A DNA stretch of 16,874 nucleotides from an uncultured Sphingobacteriales bacterium (GCA_946887085.1 CAMPKG010000026.1:1-16874); one strand, 5' to 3'; positions 1 through 9,863 are shown, counted from the first letter of the stretch. Notes: generated from the letters alone by a model not told the origin. Translations and numbers: made by a program.

Positions 1-617
1 CACATATAATGAGCACAAAATCGGCATCGCCGGCAGATAGCTTCTGTTTTATACGTGCCAAGGTAAAATTAGGCGGCATGCAAAAAGGCAAAGTACTCAA
101 AGGTACGTTCACTGGTTACAAGGCAAACGGTACCACGGCATGTGCAAAAGGCACCATCGTACTATACAGCGCCTCAGACCTTTTGAACAAACTGATGGAT
201 ATTGCTCCGGGCTCTGACACCATAGTGCAATCCCTGCGAACAAAGCTCGACTCTATAAAGCGCGCCCCGGCAAGGATAATAGAGTTGCCTCCCGGCCAGT
301 CTTTTACCCTGGAGCATAGCACAACCGGCGCCCTGCTCGAAGTTTGGGACGATAAACATATTGACGGGGATATTATATCTGTAAGTCATAATGGGAAGCC
401 TGTTCTCAGCAACTATACGCTTTCAGGTATTAAAAAGAGTTTAACCCTGCCGCTTTCGCGCAACGATACCATAACGGTTGTCGCTATAACAGAGGGATCA
501 GAACCATCTAATACGGCACGTATGAACCTGCGGGTGGGTACGGATCTTTATCCCTTTAATGCAGGCACAACCCTCAAAGAACCCGTATATATAATATTAA
601 GACACAAAGACAAGTAA
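1..617 (+). CDS. Hypothetical protein, probably 5'-truncated by the window edge
   Basis: I do not recognise the protein. The first ATG is at position 9, but the frame stays open to the left edge and that ATG is not followed by a signal peptide, so this is probably the C-terminal 200 or so residues of a longer protein. Counting from that ATG, residues about 108-200 (GDIISVSHNGKPVL, then LSRNDTITVVAITEGSEPSN) resemble a beta-rich C-terminal module common in secreted Bacteroidota proteins of unknown role, where a DGD-xx-S-xx-NG-xx-V stretch is followed by an alternating strand pattern. That resemblance is from memory. The segment before it contains a lysine/glycine-rich stretch and no catalytic motif I can name. 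The stop lies 51 bases before metH, with no hairpin between them. An exported or surface protein is plausible; the function is unknown. Confidence 0.6.
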   Translation, partial: HIMSTKSASPADSFCFIRAKVKLGGMQKGKVLKGTFTGYKANGTTACAKGTIVLYSASDLLNKLMDIAPGSDTIVQSLRTKLDSIKRAPARIIELPPGQSFTLEHSTTGALLEVWDDKHIDGDIISVSHNGKPVLSNYTLSGIKKSLTLPLSRNDTITVVAITEGSEPSNTARMNLRVGTDLYPFNAGTTLKEPVYIILRHKDK

Positions 618-633
618 ATACCCTATTAGTTTC

Positions 634-641
634 TACCTTTG
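634..641 (+). promoter_or_regulatory. Candidate -7 element of the metH promoter
   Basis: TACCTTTG matches the Bacteroidota sigma-A -7 consensus TAnnTTTG exactly and lies 27 bases before the metH ATG. That would give a leader of about 20 bases. No TTG-type -33 element is visible at the usual 17-23 base spacing, so the call rests on one half of the promoter only. Confidence 0.4.
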
Positions 642-668
642 CAACGTTTTTGAACAGCCTTTAAAATA

Positions 669-3370
<2,702 letters not shown>

Positions 3371-3371
<1 letters not shown>

Positions 3372-4042
3372 TGCTGAAAGAAACAAAAGAGTTCATCGAA
3401 ACATTCGAGCCGAAGCTGCCCTCAAAGGCAACAAGGAATTTTTCGTTGCTGATATCTTTTATCTTTCACCCGGTATTCATGCCTACTATTCTTACCTATG
3501 GCATGTACTATTTCGTGCGGGCGCAGTTTGCAGGTATTGATTCGCGGATGTTCAATATGCACTTGATCATGATCTTCATGAGTACGGCATTTTTCCCGAT
3601 CTTGAGTGTATTGCTGATGAAGGCGTTGGGTTTTGTTGATAGTATTCACTTATATAAGCCGAGAGACCGTTTTATCCCATTAGTCGCTTGCATGCTGTGT
3701 TATTTTGGAACCTATTGGTTTTTCAAAGAGAATAATGCTCCATTTTTATTACGATTACTTTTATTGGGCAGCTATTTAAATATCGTTGCATTATTTCTCG
3801 TCAATATCTTCTTTAAAGTCAGCATGCACACCACCGGTGCAGGCGGTATGTTAGGGATGCTCATTGTGCTGATGATATTAAGCCCGGTTAGCCTTGCGCT
3901 TCCATTGTTCTTAGGCTTGCTGATCGCCGGTATGGTGGGCACAGCACGCATGTTGCTGAGAGCACACCATGCCTCAGAGATATGGTTCGGTTACCTGCTT
4001 GGTATCGCTGTACAGCTGGCGGCCTATTGGTACTTAAGTTAG
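3371..4042 (+). CDS. PAP2-like integral membrane protein
   Basis: This 223-residue protein has about six hydrophobic helices (about 26-48, 62-86, 103-118, 126-148, 158-187, 205-222). It carries a degenerate type-2 phosphatidic acid phosphatase signature. There is a basic patch K96-P-R98-D-R100; S151-M-H153, where PAP2 enzymes have PSGH; and R193-x5-H199-x3-E203, which fits motif 3 (SRx5HxxxD) with Glu for Asp. Active PAP2 enzymes remove phosphate from lipid phosphates at the membrane, but with a Gly-to-Met change in motif 2 and Glu in motif 3 activity here is uncertain. The chosen ATG overlaps the metH stop as TAATG and has a good Shine-Dalgarno (GGAGG, 3362-3366) four bases upstream. An earlier in-frame ATG at 3344 lies inside metH and is less likely. 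The overlap implies translational coupling to metH, although no biochemical link is obvious. Confidence 0.8.
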
Positions 4043-4057
4043 TCCTGCGTATTTTTA
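4027..4057 (+). promoter_or_regulatory. Candidate promoter of the beta-barrel gene
   Basis: TTG (4027-4029) and TATTTTTA (4050-4057, one mismatch to TAnnTTTG) are 20 bases apart, the spacing expected for a Bacteroidota -33/-7 promoter. The predicted start of transcription, near 4062, would leave about 12 bases of leader before the ATG. The -33 element lies inside the end of the PAP2-like gene. Confidence 0.4.
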
Positions 4058-4073
4058 GTATAAGTAATCAGCC

Positions 4074-4673
4074 ATGAAAAAGCTTATACTTTTCTTTTTA
4101 CTCATTCTGCCGGTCTTATGTACTGCCCAGCGCGTTATTGTTGGTTTGAACGGAGGGGTATTATATAATACTGCACCCGAAGGCACAACCGTAACTGGCG
4201 TCAAGCGGTATGGTTCGTTAAGGATAGGTACAGAGGTTAAATCCATCATGCTGAGCATCGGTGCGGATATCGGTTCGCTGAATGCAGGGAGCAATATTGA
4301 GTATATTGACTCAGCGAGCAACCAGGTGCAGTTTATCAATTATACCTATGAATTCGCACGCAATTTCATCATGCCCAATATTTCCGTCAACGTAAAGTTT
4401 CCTTTGCCCAGGTCACATGCATACTTCGGCGGCAACGCCGGCTACCTGGTGGGGAAAGCCGTTTATATGGAAAAACTTAGTCCTTTCCTTGTTACAAAGA
4501 GAACGGAGCAGACATCCGGGGCGTCTGTAGGCGTGCAGGCCGGCTACACATTCGAGGCTACTGAAAAATTTGGTTTCAATGTTGAAGCTGCCGCGCGCTA
4601 CACGAGCGTGGGCAAACTGAAAGCATCTATAATATATTTCCCGCTGTCGTTTGGGCTGAGATATAGATTCTGA
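4074..4673 (+). CDS. Outer-membrane beta-barrel family protein
   Basis: This 199-residue protein starts with a clear signal peptide, MKKLILFFLLILPVLCTA, with likely cleavage before Q19. The lone Cys in it does not form a good lipobox. The mature part alternates polar and hydrophobic residues in short strands (VIVGLNGGVLYN, SIMLSIGADIGSL, AYFGGNAGYLVG, SGASVGVQAGYTF, FGFNVEAAARYTS) and ends in LSFGLRYRF. A terminal Phe preceded by alternating aromatics is the usual outer-membrane insertion signal. The length fits an eight-stranded OmpA-like or PorT-like barrel. Its ligand or role cannot be read from the sequence. The stop codon (TGA) is 2 bases from the pfkA stop on the opposite strand, with no hairpin between. 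Confidence 0.8.
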   Translation: MKKLILFFLLILPVLCTAQRVIVGLNGGVLYNTAPEGTTVTGVKRYGSLRIGTEVKSIMLSIGADIGSLNAGSNIEYIDSASNQVQFINYTYEFARNFIMPNISVNVKFPLPRSHAYFGGNAGYLVGKAVYMEKLSPFLVTKRTEQTSGASVGVQAGYTFEATEKFGFNVEAAARYTSVGKLKASIIYFPLSFGLRYRF

Positions 4674-4675
4674 GG

Positions 4676-5659
4676 TTAAACCGAAAGTACACGGATCATT
4701 TCCACCATATCCTGGCGCATGTTGGTATTAGCCTTTATCGCCTGGGTGAACGGCGTGAAAACTACTTCATCGTTGATGATGCCTGCCATGCACTGCGTGC
4801 GGCCTTCGCGCAATGCAAGCACAGCCGCATAACCTAACCTGCTGGCCAGTACTCTGTCAGCAAAACTGGGCGAGCCTCCTCTTTGGATATGGCCGAGCAC
4901 TGTACTGCGAACGTCCAGGTCAGGGAAGCGTTCCACAATGCGTTTGTGAATCTCCTTGGATCCTCCAAAGTCATCGCCTTCAGCCACTACCAGTATGTGT
5001 ACGGTTTTTTTGCGGCGTTCATCATAGTCGATGCGTTCCAGCACTTCCTCGATGTTGGTCACCATTTCAGGCAACAGGATGTCTTCTGCACCACAGGCAA
5101 TACCACTATTCAGCGCTATATAACCTGCATCGCGGCCCATTACTTCTACAATAAAAAGTCTGTCGTGAGCTTCGGCGGTGTCGCGTATCTTATCTATGGC
5201 TTCTACGGCGGTATTCACCGCAGTGTCAAAACCTATTGTGAAGTCAGTTCCATTCAGGTCTTTGTCGATAGTGCCAGGCAGCCCCACGGCAGGTATAGTA
5301 TACTTTTCAAAGAACTTTACCGCACCCCTGAATGTACCATCACCGCCTATAAGCACCAGTGCTTCAATCTCATGCTTCTGCAACTGGTCGTAAGCTTTTT
5401 GCATTCCCTCATCGGTCATGAACTCTTTGCTCCTGGCCGACTTCAGAATAGTGCCTCCGCGCTGAATGATGTTGGCCACATCAGTCGTCTGCATTTTATA
5501 GATATCGCCTTCTATCATGCCCTGGTAGCCACGTCGTATGCCATACACATCGATGCCATGATAGATTGCAGTGCGCACAACCGCGCGTATGGCTGCGTTC
5601 ATACCAGGGCTATCACCGCCGGAGGTCATAATGCCGATCTTTTTGAGTGTGTTGGTCAT
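4676..5659 (-). CDS. pfkA: ATP-dependent 6-phosphofructokinase
   Basis: It phosphorylates fructose 6-phosphate to fructose 1,6-bisphosphate in glycolysis, in the cytoplasm. The 327 residues match the usual length of bacterial PfkA (about 320). Visible motifs are the ATP loop GGDSPGMNAAIR (14-25), GGDGT (105-109), the catalytic PGTID (128-132, with D132 as the base), MGRDAGY (174-180) and HIQRGGSP (257-264). Glycines in GGDG and PGTID, where PPi-dependent enzymes have Asp and Lys, indicate ATP as phosphoryl donor. One oddity is PGTIDKD, where most family members have PGTIDND. The ATG is not preceded by a strong Shine-Dalgarno. A weak -7-like element TAATTTTC (5666-5673 on the minus strand) lies just upstream, after the terminator of the carbonic anhydrase unit, so the gene is probably transcribed on its own. 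Confidence 0.96.
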   Translation of the reverse strand: MTNTLKKIGIMTSGGDSPGMNAAIRAVVRTAIYHGIDVYGIRRGYQGMIEGDIYKMQTTDVANIIQRGGTILKSARSKEFMTDEGMQKAYDQLQKHEIEALVLIGGDGTFRGAVKFFEKYTIPAVGLPGTIDKDLNGTDFTIGFDTAVNTAVEAIDKIRDTAEAHDRLFIVEVMGRDAGYIALNSGIACGAEDILLPEMVTNIEEVLERIDYDERRKKTVHILVVAEGDDFGGSKEIHKRIVERFPDLDVRSTVLGHIQRGGSPSFADRVLASRLGYAAVLALREGRTQCMAGIINDEVVFTPFTQAIKANTNMRQDMVEMIRVLSV

Positions 5660-5697
5660 CTTGCTGAAAATTAAGGATTATAAATTTCCTGCCAGCG

Positions 5698-5731
5698 CAA
5701 AAAAAACAACGGGCCGCATTACTGCGGCCCG
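5698..5731 (-). terminator. Intrinsic terminator of the sulP-carbonic anhydrase operon
   Basis: A 9-bp GC-rich stem, 5710-5718 pairing with 5723-5731 around a four-base loop, is followed on the minus strand by GTTGTTTTTTTT. It sits about 50 bases after the carbonic anhydrase stop and before the pfkA start, so it ends the upstream unit. Confidence 0.85.
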
Positions 5732-5783
5732 CCTGCCTGTGAGTAAACATAGGTTTCTACATCACGGCGTTAAATGAAGCGTC

Positions 5784-6458
5784 TTAAGCAACACCTGCTT
5801 TTGCTGTCTCTGCCGGTTTCATCAGGCTGGCATCCTCGTAAAATGTCACCTTGCCGGTGGCCACATCATATATGGCCGACACTATGCCTACCGTCCCGTC
5901 TTCTACTAATTTACGAATGATTTCGCTTTTTTTAACGATTTCGTAAGCTGTATGCTGGGCATTCAATTTACTAACTGAATTCACAAAACTACTATTATCT
6001 CCTGTTCTGTTGGTTTTGGTCTGCGTTTCCTGCGCTATTGCCGGTTTGATCTTTTCTAAAAGGGCAGTTATGTGTCCCAGTTCAACGTTGTCGCAGGCGC
6101 CTTTTACTGCTCCGCAATTGGTGTGGCCAAGTACAACGATCAATCTTGAGCCCACAACGGCGGTAGCATATTCCAGGCTGCCCAGCACATTCTCGGAAAT
6201 TACATTGCCCGCTATCCGCACACTGAAGATATCGCCAAGCCCAAGGTCGAAGATCAATTCTGCCGACGTGCGTGAGTCCATACAGCTCAGGATAGCTGCA
6301 AATGGCCACTGGCCATCTTTGGTGTCGTTCATTTGCTCCAGCAGGTCGCGGTTAAGTTTCAGGTTGTTGATGAACCTGAAATTACCCTCTTTCAGGGTTT
6401 TCAGGGCTTCCTGGGGACTCACGTCCTGCGGTAATATTTTATGAAGGTGTTCTCCCAT
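5784..6458 (-). CDS. Beta-class carbonic anhydrase
   Basis: It interconverts CO2 and bicarbonate in the cytoplasm with a zinc ion. The 224-residue protein shows the beta-class signature: C59-M-D61-S-R63 (zinc ligand plus the Asp/Arg dyad) and H112-T-N-C115 (the other two zinc ligands), with RIAGNV between them and the typical SLEYA helix. Length is normal for the class. It has no signal peptide. The start codon lies 29 bases after the stop of the SulP transporter gene, without a terminator between, so the two are almost certainly co-transcribed. A SulP transporter beside a carbonic anhydrase is a known arrangement that suggests bicarbonate uptake or pH and CO2 handling. A hairpin terminator follows at 5710-5731. 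The family call is secure; the symbol can or cynT would be arbitrary. Confidence 0.94.
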   Translation of the reverse strand: MGEHLHKILPQDVSPQEALKTLKEGNFRFINNLKLNRDLLEQMNDTKDGQWPFAAILSCMDSRTSAELIFDLGLGDIFSVRIAGNVISENVLGSLEYATAVVGSRLIVVLGHTNCGAVKGACDNVELGHITALLEKIKPAIAQETQTKTNRTGDNSSFVNSVSKLNAQHTAYEIVKKSEIIRKLVEDGTVGIVSAIYDVATGKVTFYEDASLMKPAETAKAGVA

Positions 6459-6487
6459 TTGTTTGATTCTTTGTTGATTAGCTAATT

Positions 6488-8149
6488 TTACAGGTCGTCT
6501 TCTGACGTAAGTTGTTTTATCAGTTTTTGGTAGGAGCCCGACGACCGTTTAGGCATTTCCTCCCCGTCCATCATTTCAGATACCAGCTGATTCTCTGCGT
6601 GTGCCTTCGGTACTTTGTAAGCGTTTTTAAATCCCACCAGCGACATCTTTATATTCTTGTCCTTTGCCCTCGTGTTATGAAAATCGTTGATCAGGTCAAG
6701 CACATCGAAGTCGATATACTCGGTGCTGCTGGCATCGATGATCACATTAGTATTGTTTGGCAGATTTTCCAGCGTTTGCTTGATGCTGGCCTTGTTCAGG
6801 AAAGAAACCTCCTGCGCCAGGTTCAGCTTAATAAGCTCTCCTTTCGCAAAGCTGCTGCGCTGGAAGTAGAACGCGATACGCATGTTCTGCCTCAATATGA
6901 AGAAGATGCTGACACACATACCTATAGCCACACCCTTCAACAGGTCGAGCGTTACCACGCCTATTACTGTTACAACGAATGGTACGAACTGTGTAGCGCC
7001 GCCTTCTTTCCACATATGCACGAAGGTGGCGGGTTTGCAAAGTTTATAACCTGTAAATATCAGGATGGCGGCCAGCGACGCTTTGGGTATCAGGTTAAGC
7101 ACAGCAGGAATAGTAGCCACACATACTAATAGCAAAGTTCCGTGTACGATGGTGGACAGCCTGGTGCGCGCACCTGCATTTATATTTGCAGATGAACGTA
7201 CGATAACCGATGTCACCGGCAAACCGCCTATCAGGCCGCTCACCATGTTACCGATACCTTGCGCTTTAAGCTCGCGGTTTGTGGGTGTATACCTTTTCAG
7301 CGGATCGAGTTTATCCGTTGCTTCGATACACAGCAATGTTTCAATAGAAGCCACAATGGCTATTACCGCGCCGGTCTGCCAAACCTTCGGATTCATAAAA
7401 CCGGAGAAATCCGGCAGGCTGAATTGGCCGATGAACTCGTCGGTGCTGTTAGCTATCGGCAGGTTCACCAGGTGTGTATCATCCAGTGCGATACCAGAGC
7501 CCTGCATCAGCAGCAATTGATTGATGGCCACACCCAATAGCACAACCAACAAACCACTAGGCAGCAGTTGCAGTTTTTTGAAAGGCTTGGTCATCCACAG
7601 TATCAGCAACAGCAATCCTACGCCGGCGATCAATGCAGCACCCGGCTGAATATGCTGCAGCGACTCAGTGATATCCGCCATGCGGAAGCCATCTTCAGCA
7701 TCCACCATCCGTCCCTGGCTTGGTGCTTCGTAGCCTACCGCCTCGGGTATCTGCTTGATGATGATGGTTAGGCCGATACCAGCCAACATCCCTTCGATGA
7801 CGCTGTTGGGAAAATAGTTGGCAATGGACCCCGCCTTCAAAAAGCCAAGCACCAATTGGATAGCTCCTGCCACCATAACGGCGCAAACGAAAATGTCGAA
7901 GGAGCCGAGGTCGCTGATCGCTACGATAACAATGGCTGTGAGACCCGCAGCCGGACCAACAACACTAAGTGCCGATCCACTGAGCGAGCCTACCACAAGG
8001 CCACCCACGATACCTGCAACAAGGCCGGCAAACAGCGGGGCGCCCGATGCCTGCGCGATGCCAAGACATAGAGGCAACGCGATAAGAAATACGATAAGGC
8101 CTGCAATGAGGTCTTTTTTATAATGTTTGAACAGGGAAGTGTTCTCCAT
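6488..8149 (-). CDS. SulP (SLC26-type) anion transporter with C-terminal STAS domain
   Basis: It is a secondary transporter of inorganic anions in the inner membrane. The 553 residues hold a transporter domain of some 10-14 helices (about 12-425), including the family hallmark SLSGSALSVVGPAAGLT (55-71) in the anion-binding region, and a cytoplasmic STAS domain (about 438-510, with VIIDASSTEYIDFDVLDLI). The polar C-tail contains KRSSGSYQKLIKQL. Sulfate, bicarbonate or another anion cannot be told apart from motifs. The carbonic anhydrase directly downstream favours bicarbonate, as in BicA-like systems; this is inference. It is the first gene of a two-gene operon with an 88-base upstream gap that holds palindromic DNA and a possible promoter. 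The ATG at 8149 places the first helix at a normal distance (MENTSLFKHYKKDLIAGLIV). Confidence 0.93.
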   Translation of the reverse strand: MENTSLFKHYKKDLIAGLIVFLIALPLCLGIAQASGAPLFAGLVAGIVGGLVVGSLSGSALSVVGPAAGLTAIVIVAISDLGSFDIFVCAVMVAGAIQLVLGFLKAGSIANYFPNSVIEGMLAGIGLTIIIKQIPEAVGYEAPSQGRMVDAEDGFRMADITESLQHIQPGAALIAGVGLLLLILWMTKPFKKLQLLPSGLLVVLLGVAINQLLLMQGSGIALDDTHLVNLPIANSTDEFIGQFSLPDFSGFMNPKVWQTGAVIAIVASIETLLCIEATDKLDPLKRYTPTNRELKAQGIGNMVSGLIGGLPVTSVIVRSSANINAGARTRLSTIVHGTLLLVCVATIPAVLNLIPKASLAAILIFTGYKLCKPATFVHMWKEGGATQFVPFVVTVIGVVTLDLLKGVAIGMCVSIFFILRQNMRIAFYFQRSSFAKGELIKLNLAQEVSFLNKASIKQTLENLPNNTNVIIDASSTEYIDFDVLDLINDFHNTRAKDKNIKMSLVGFKNAYKVPKAHAENQLVSEMMDGEEMPKRSSGSYQKLIKQLTSEDDL

Positions 8150-8192
8150 AAATACCAGATTTTAAAACCGTGCTATATTGTTATATACAAGG

Positions 8193-8221
8193 CAAATGAC
8201 GTTCCTCTTTATAGGAACAAA
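8193..8221 (-). promoter_or_regulatory. Candidate sulP promoter with palindromic operator in the spacer
   Basis: On the minus strand TTTG (8221-8218) and GTCATTTG (8200-8193, a weak -7 element with two mismatches to TAnnTTTG) are 17 bases apart. The perfect inverted repeat GTTCCT-N6-AGGAAC (8201-8218) fills the spacer between them. A second, looser dyad TTGT-N5-ACAA (8178-8190) overlaps the predicted transcription start. Palindromes in promoter spacers often bind dimeric regulators. The repeat is directly visible; the promoter assignment is tentative. Confidence 0.4.
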
Positions 8222-8230
8222 TAAATTTTA

Positions 8231-8243
8231 TGCTAGTCTAGCA
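8231..8243. repeat. 13-bp perfect palindrome over the stop codon of the small gene
   Basis: TGCTAG-T-CTAGCA is symmetrical around one base and includes the TAG stop (minus strand) of the 99-residue gene. As RNA it can fold a 5-bp stem with a 3-base loop, followed on the minus strand by TAAAATTTATTTG. That would be at best a weak terminator; it could instead be a second protein-binding site upstream of sulP. Confidence 0.35.
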
Positions 8244-8537
8244 ACGGTTGGGAGGGGGCGTGATTATATCCGGGACAAAATGCCGGGGAAGGCTTTCAGA
8301 CTCGTGGATAGCAGTCTGTATTTTTTTTGTCAGGTATTTTAGAGAGGCTAATGACTCCGCTTTAAGATAGAGTTTTGCCGGTTCCTTTTTTAGTTTGGAG
8401 CCCCCGGAAGTTTCGTCCACCGTTTCGTGGATCTCTTCAGTCATTAACCCTTTGAATAATATCTGGCCTATTTCCTTCACAGGCAGTACCTGGAAGGAGA
8501 AAATAAATAGGAATATGTAGGCCAAAGATTTCTTCAC
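8238..8537 (-). CDS. Small exported or membrane-anchored protein of unknown function
   Basis: I do not recognise a characterised family. With the GTG start at 8537 the protein has 99 residues. MKKSLAYIFLFIFSFQVLPV forms a signal peptide or single N-terminal membrane helix, then KEIGQILFKG and an acidic stretch (TEEIHETVDETSGG), then a Lys-rich helical middle, and a proline tail VPDIITPPPNRC. Short proteins with a similar layout (hydrophobic start, LPVKxIGxxL, PPP near the end) occur across Bacteroidota as uncharacterised genes; this is recalled, not searched. A TTG three codons earlier (8546) is also possible, but GTG followed by Lys-Lys looks like a true signal-peptide start. No in-frame ATG lies nearby. 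A -7-like TTACTTTG (8551-8544, minus) ends just 6 bases before the GTG, implying almost no leader. It is divergent from the TPR gene. Confidence 0.65.
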   Translation of the reverse strand: MKKSLAYIFLFIFSFQVLPVKEIGQILFKGLMTEEIHETVDETSGGSKLKKEPAKLYLKAESLASLKYLTKKIQTAIHESESLPRHFVPDIITPPPNRC

Positions 8538-8648
8538 CGCGCACAAAGTAAAGGCAAAAATTTCATTGTTGAAGGGTAGTGGTATTTTAATAAATCGTTA
8601 AACCTATAATCAAAATCTATAAATTATTGGCGCGCAGAAAGTTGGCAA

Positions 8649-8680
8649 TTGCTGAAAATATTGGCTAATCGCTAAGTTTG
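8649..8680 (+). promoter_or_regulatory. Candidate promoter of the TPR gene, leaderless
   Basis: TTG (8649-8651) and TAAGTTTG (8673-8680, an exact TAnnTTTG match) are 21 bases apart. The -7 element ends 4 bases before the ATG at 8685, so transcription should start at or very near the start codon. The rest of the 147-base divergent gap (8538-8684) is AT-rich and shows nothing else I can name. Confidence 0.5.
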
Positions 8681-8684
8681 CAGC

Positions 8685-9779
8685 ATGGCATTGAAACTTA
8701 AAACACTGCTTTTCCTTCTGGTAATGTTGCCGCTTGTATTGCCGGCCCAGTCGGTATCCTGGCCTTCGCCGGAGGTAGAGCAGATGTACAGGCAGGCACG
8801 TGAGCAACACTCAAGAGGTAATCTCAACCAGGCGATCACATTGTACAAGCAGACTATCAACCTGGCACCTTCTATCATGCTGCTGCACCGGGAGCTGGGT
8901 CAGGCATTATACTTGTCCGGCTCGTACGAAGAAGCGATCAGTACGCTGCAGGCTGTTATTGAGGCCGGCGCTGCCGATGAAGAGGCCTATCATATCACCG
9001 TGTCGAGCCTGATGTCTAAAAATGATCGTAAAAAAGCACGTAACCTCCTGAAGGATGGCCTGGAACGCTACCCTCATTCAGGGTTGCTGTACCATCTCTC
9101 CGGAAAGATCTATGAAAGTGATGACAAACCGGAAGAGGCGCTGGCCGCGTGGCTGGCAGGTATCGAGAACGATCCGGCTTATCACATTAATTATTATGAA
9201 GCCGCAAAAGCCTACGCAGGCACTGATCACCCGGTCTGGACGATCATCTACGGAGAAATGTTTGTGAATATCGAGCAGCAAACCCCTCGCTCACATGACG
9301 TCCGCAAAATGATCATCGGCGCTTATAAGAAAATGTACCAATCGGTGGGGTCCGAAGAAGTACAGAAATATGGTACGGTCACGTACAGCCGTGCCGGCGA
9401 TTTTGAGCAGGCTATTCAGCAGACCTACATGAAACTTGCTCCGGTGGTGGCCGATGGGTTCACTGCGGAGAACCTCGCTATGCTGCGTACAAGATTTATT
9501 ATGGACTGGCAGGTAAAAGGCTATGCTACCCGCTACCCACTTAGCCTGTTCAGCCGCCACGACGATATGATACGCAACGGCTACTTTGACATCTATAATC
9601 AATGGCTGTTTGGCAAAGCCGAGAATCCGCAGGGATTTGAGGCGTGGACCAAATTTCACCCGGATGCCATGCCTGACATGGAAGATTACTTCAAGACCAA
9701 GCCCTATCGCCCGGTAGCTAAAGATTTCCACAACGATAAGGATGTAGAAGACATCTTTAAGAAGAAGAAAAAAAGCTAA
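8685..9779 (+). CDS. Exported tetratricopeptide-repeat protein
   Basis: This 364-residue protein has a signal peptide (MALKLKTLLFLLVMLPLVLPA, likely cut before Q22) and then about four TPR units at roughly 31-64, 65-98, 99-132 and 133-166, with typical spacing and residues (RGNLNQAITLYKQTINLAPS, LGQALYLSGSYEEAISTLQ, LSGKIYESDDKPEEALAAW). TPRs are protein-binding scaffolds. Residues 180-345 hold no motif I recognise. The tail ends in KKKKKS, very basic after the acidic KDVEDIF. The protein should be periplasmic or envelope-associated. The next gene, a SurA-like chaperone, follows after 84 bases, on the same strand but with its own candidate promoter. A part in outer-membrane assembly is possible from context, but no partner is identifiable. 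Confidence 0.85.
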   Translation: MALKLKTLLFLLVMLPLVLPAQSVSWPSPEVEQMYRQAREQHSRGNLNQAITLYKQTINLAPSIMLLHRELGQALYLSGSYEEAISTLQAVIEAGAADEEAYHITVSSLMSKNDRKKARNLLKDGLERYPHSGLLYHLSGKIYESDDKPEEALAAWLAGIENDPAYHINYYEAAKAYAGTDHPVWTIIYGEMFVNIEQQTPRSHDVRKMIIGAYKKMYQSVGSEEVQKYGTVTYSRAGDFEQAIQQTYMKLAPVVADGFTAENLAMLRTRFIMDWQVKGYATRYPLSLFSRHDDMIRNGYFDIYNQWLFGKAENPQGFEAWTKFHPDAMPDMEDYFKTKPYRPVAKDFHNDKDVEDIFKKKKKS

Positions 9780-9828
9780 TAATAACGTTAAAATCGCCTG
9801 TGCGCTCGTGCAAAGGCTTTAAATACAC

Positions 9829-9836
9829 TACTTTTG
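9829..9836 (+). promoter_or_regulatory. Candidate -7 element of the SurA-like gene
   Basis: TACTTTTG matches TAnnTTTG and lies 27 bases before the ATG at 9864, predicting a leader of some 20 bases. No good -33 TTG is seen at the right spacing. The element also covers a TTG that could be misread as an earlier start codon of the gene. Confidence 0.4.
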
Positions 9837-9863
9837 CCCCTCATACGTTTTGCATTACAACAC

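Noticed and set aside
618..668. Possible cobalamin or SAM riboswitch ahead of metH
   Set aside because: The gap is only 51 bases and has none of the paired elements; there is no space for such a structure.
4883..5674. Open frame of 263 codons on the plus strand across pfkA
   Set aside because: It is antisense to a complete pfkA with all motifs; the translation has no recognisable features.
8178..8190. TTGT-N5-ACAA dyad as a separate regulator site
   Set aside because: The arms are only 4 bases in very AT-rich DNA, so chance occurrence is likely; it is mentioned only with the stronger palindrome.
9834..9863. TTG start that would lengthen the SurA-like protein by ten residues
   Set aside because: It lies within the candidate -7 element and would put a polar stretch before the signal peptide; the ATG at 9864 is better.
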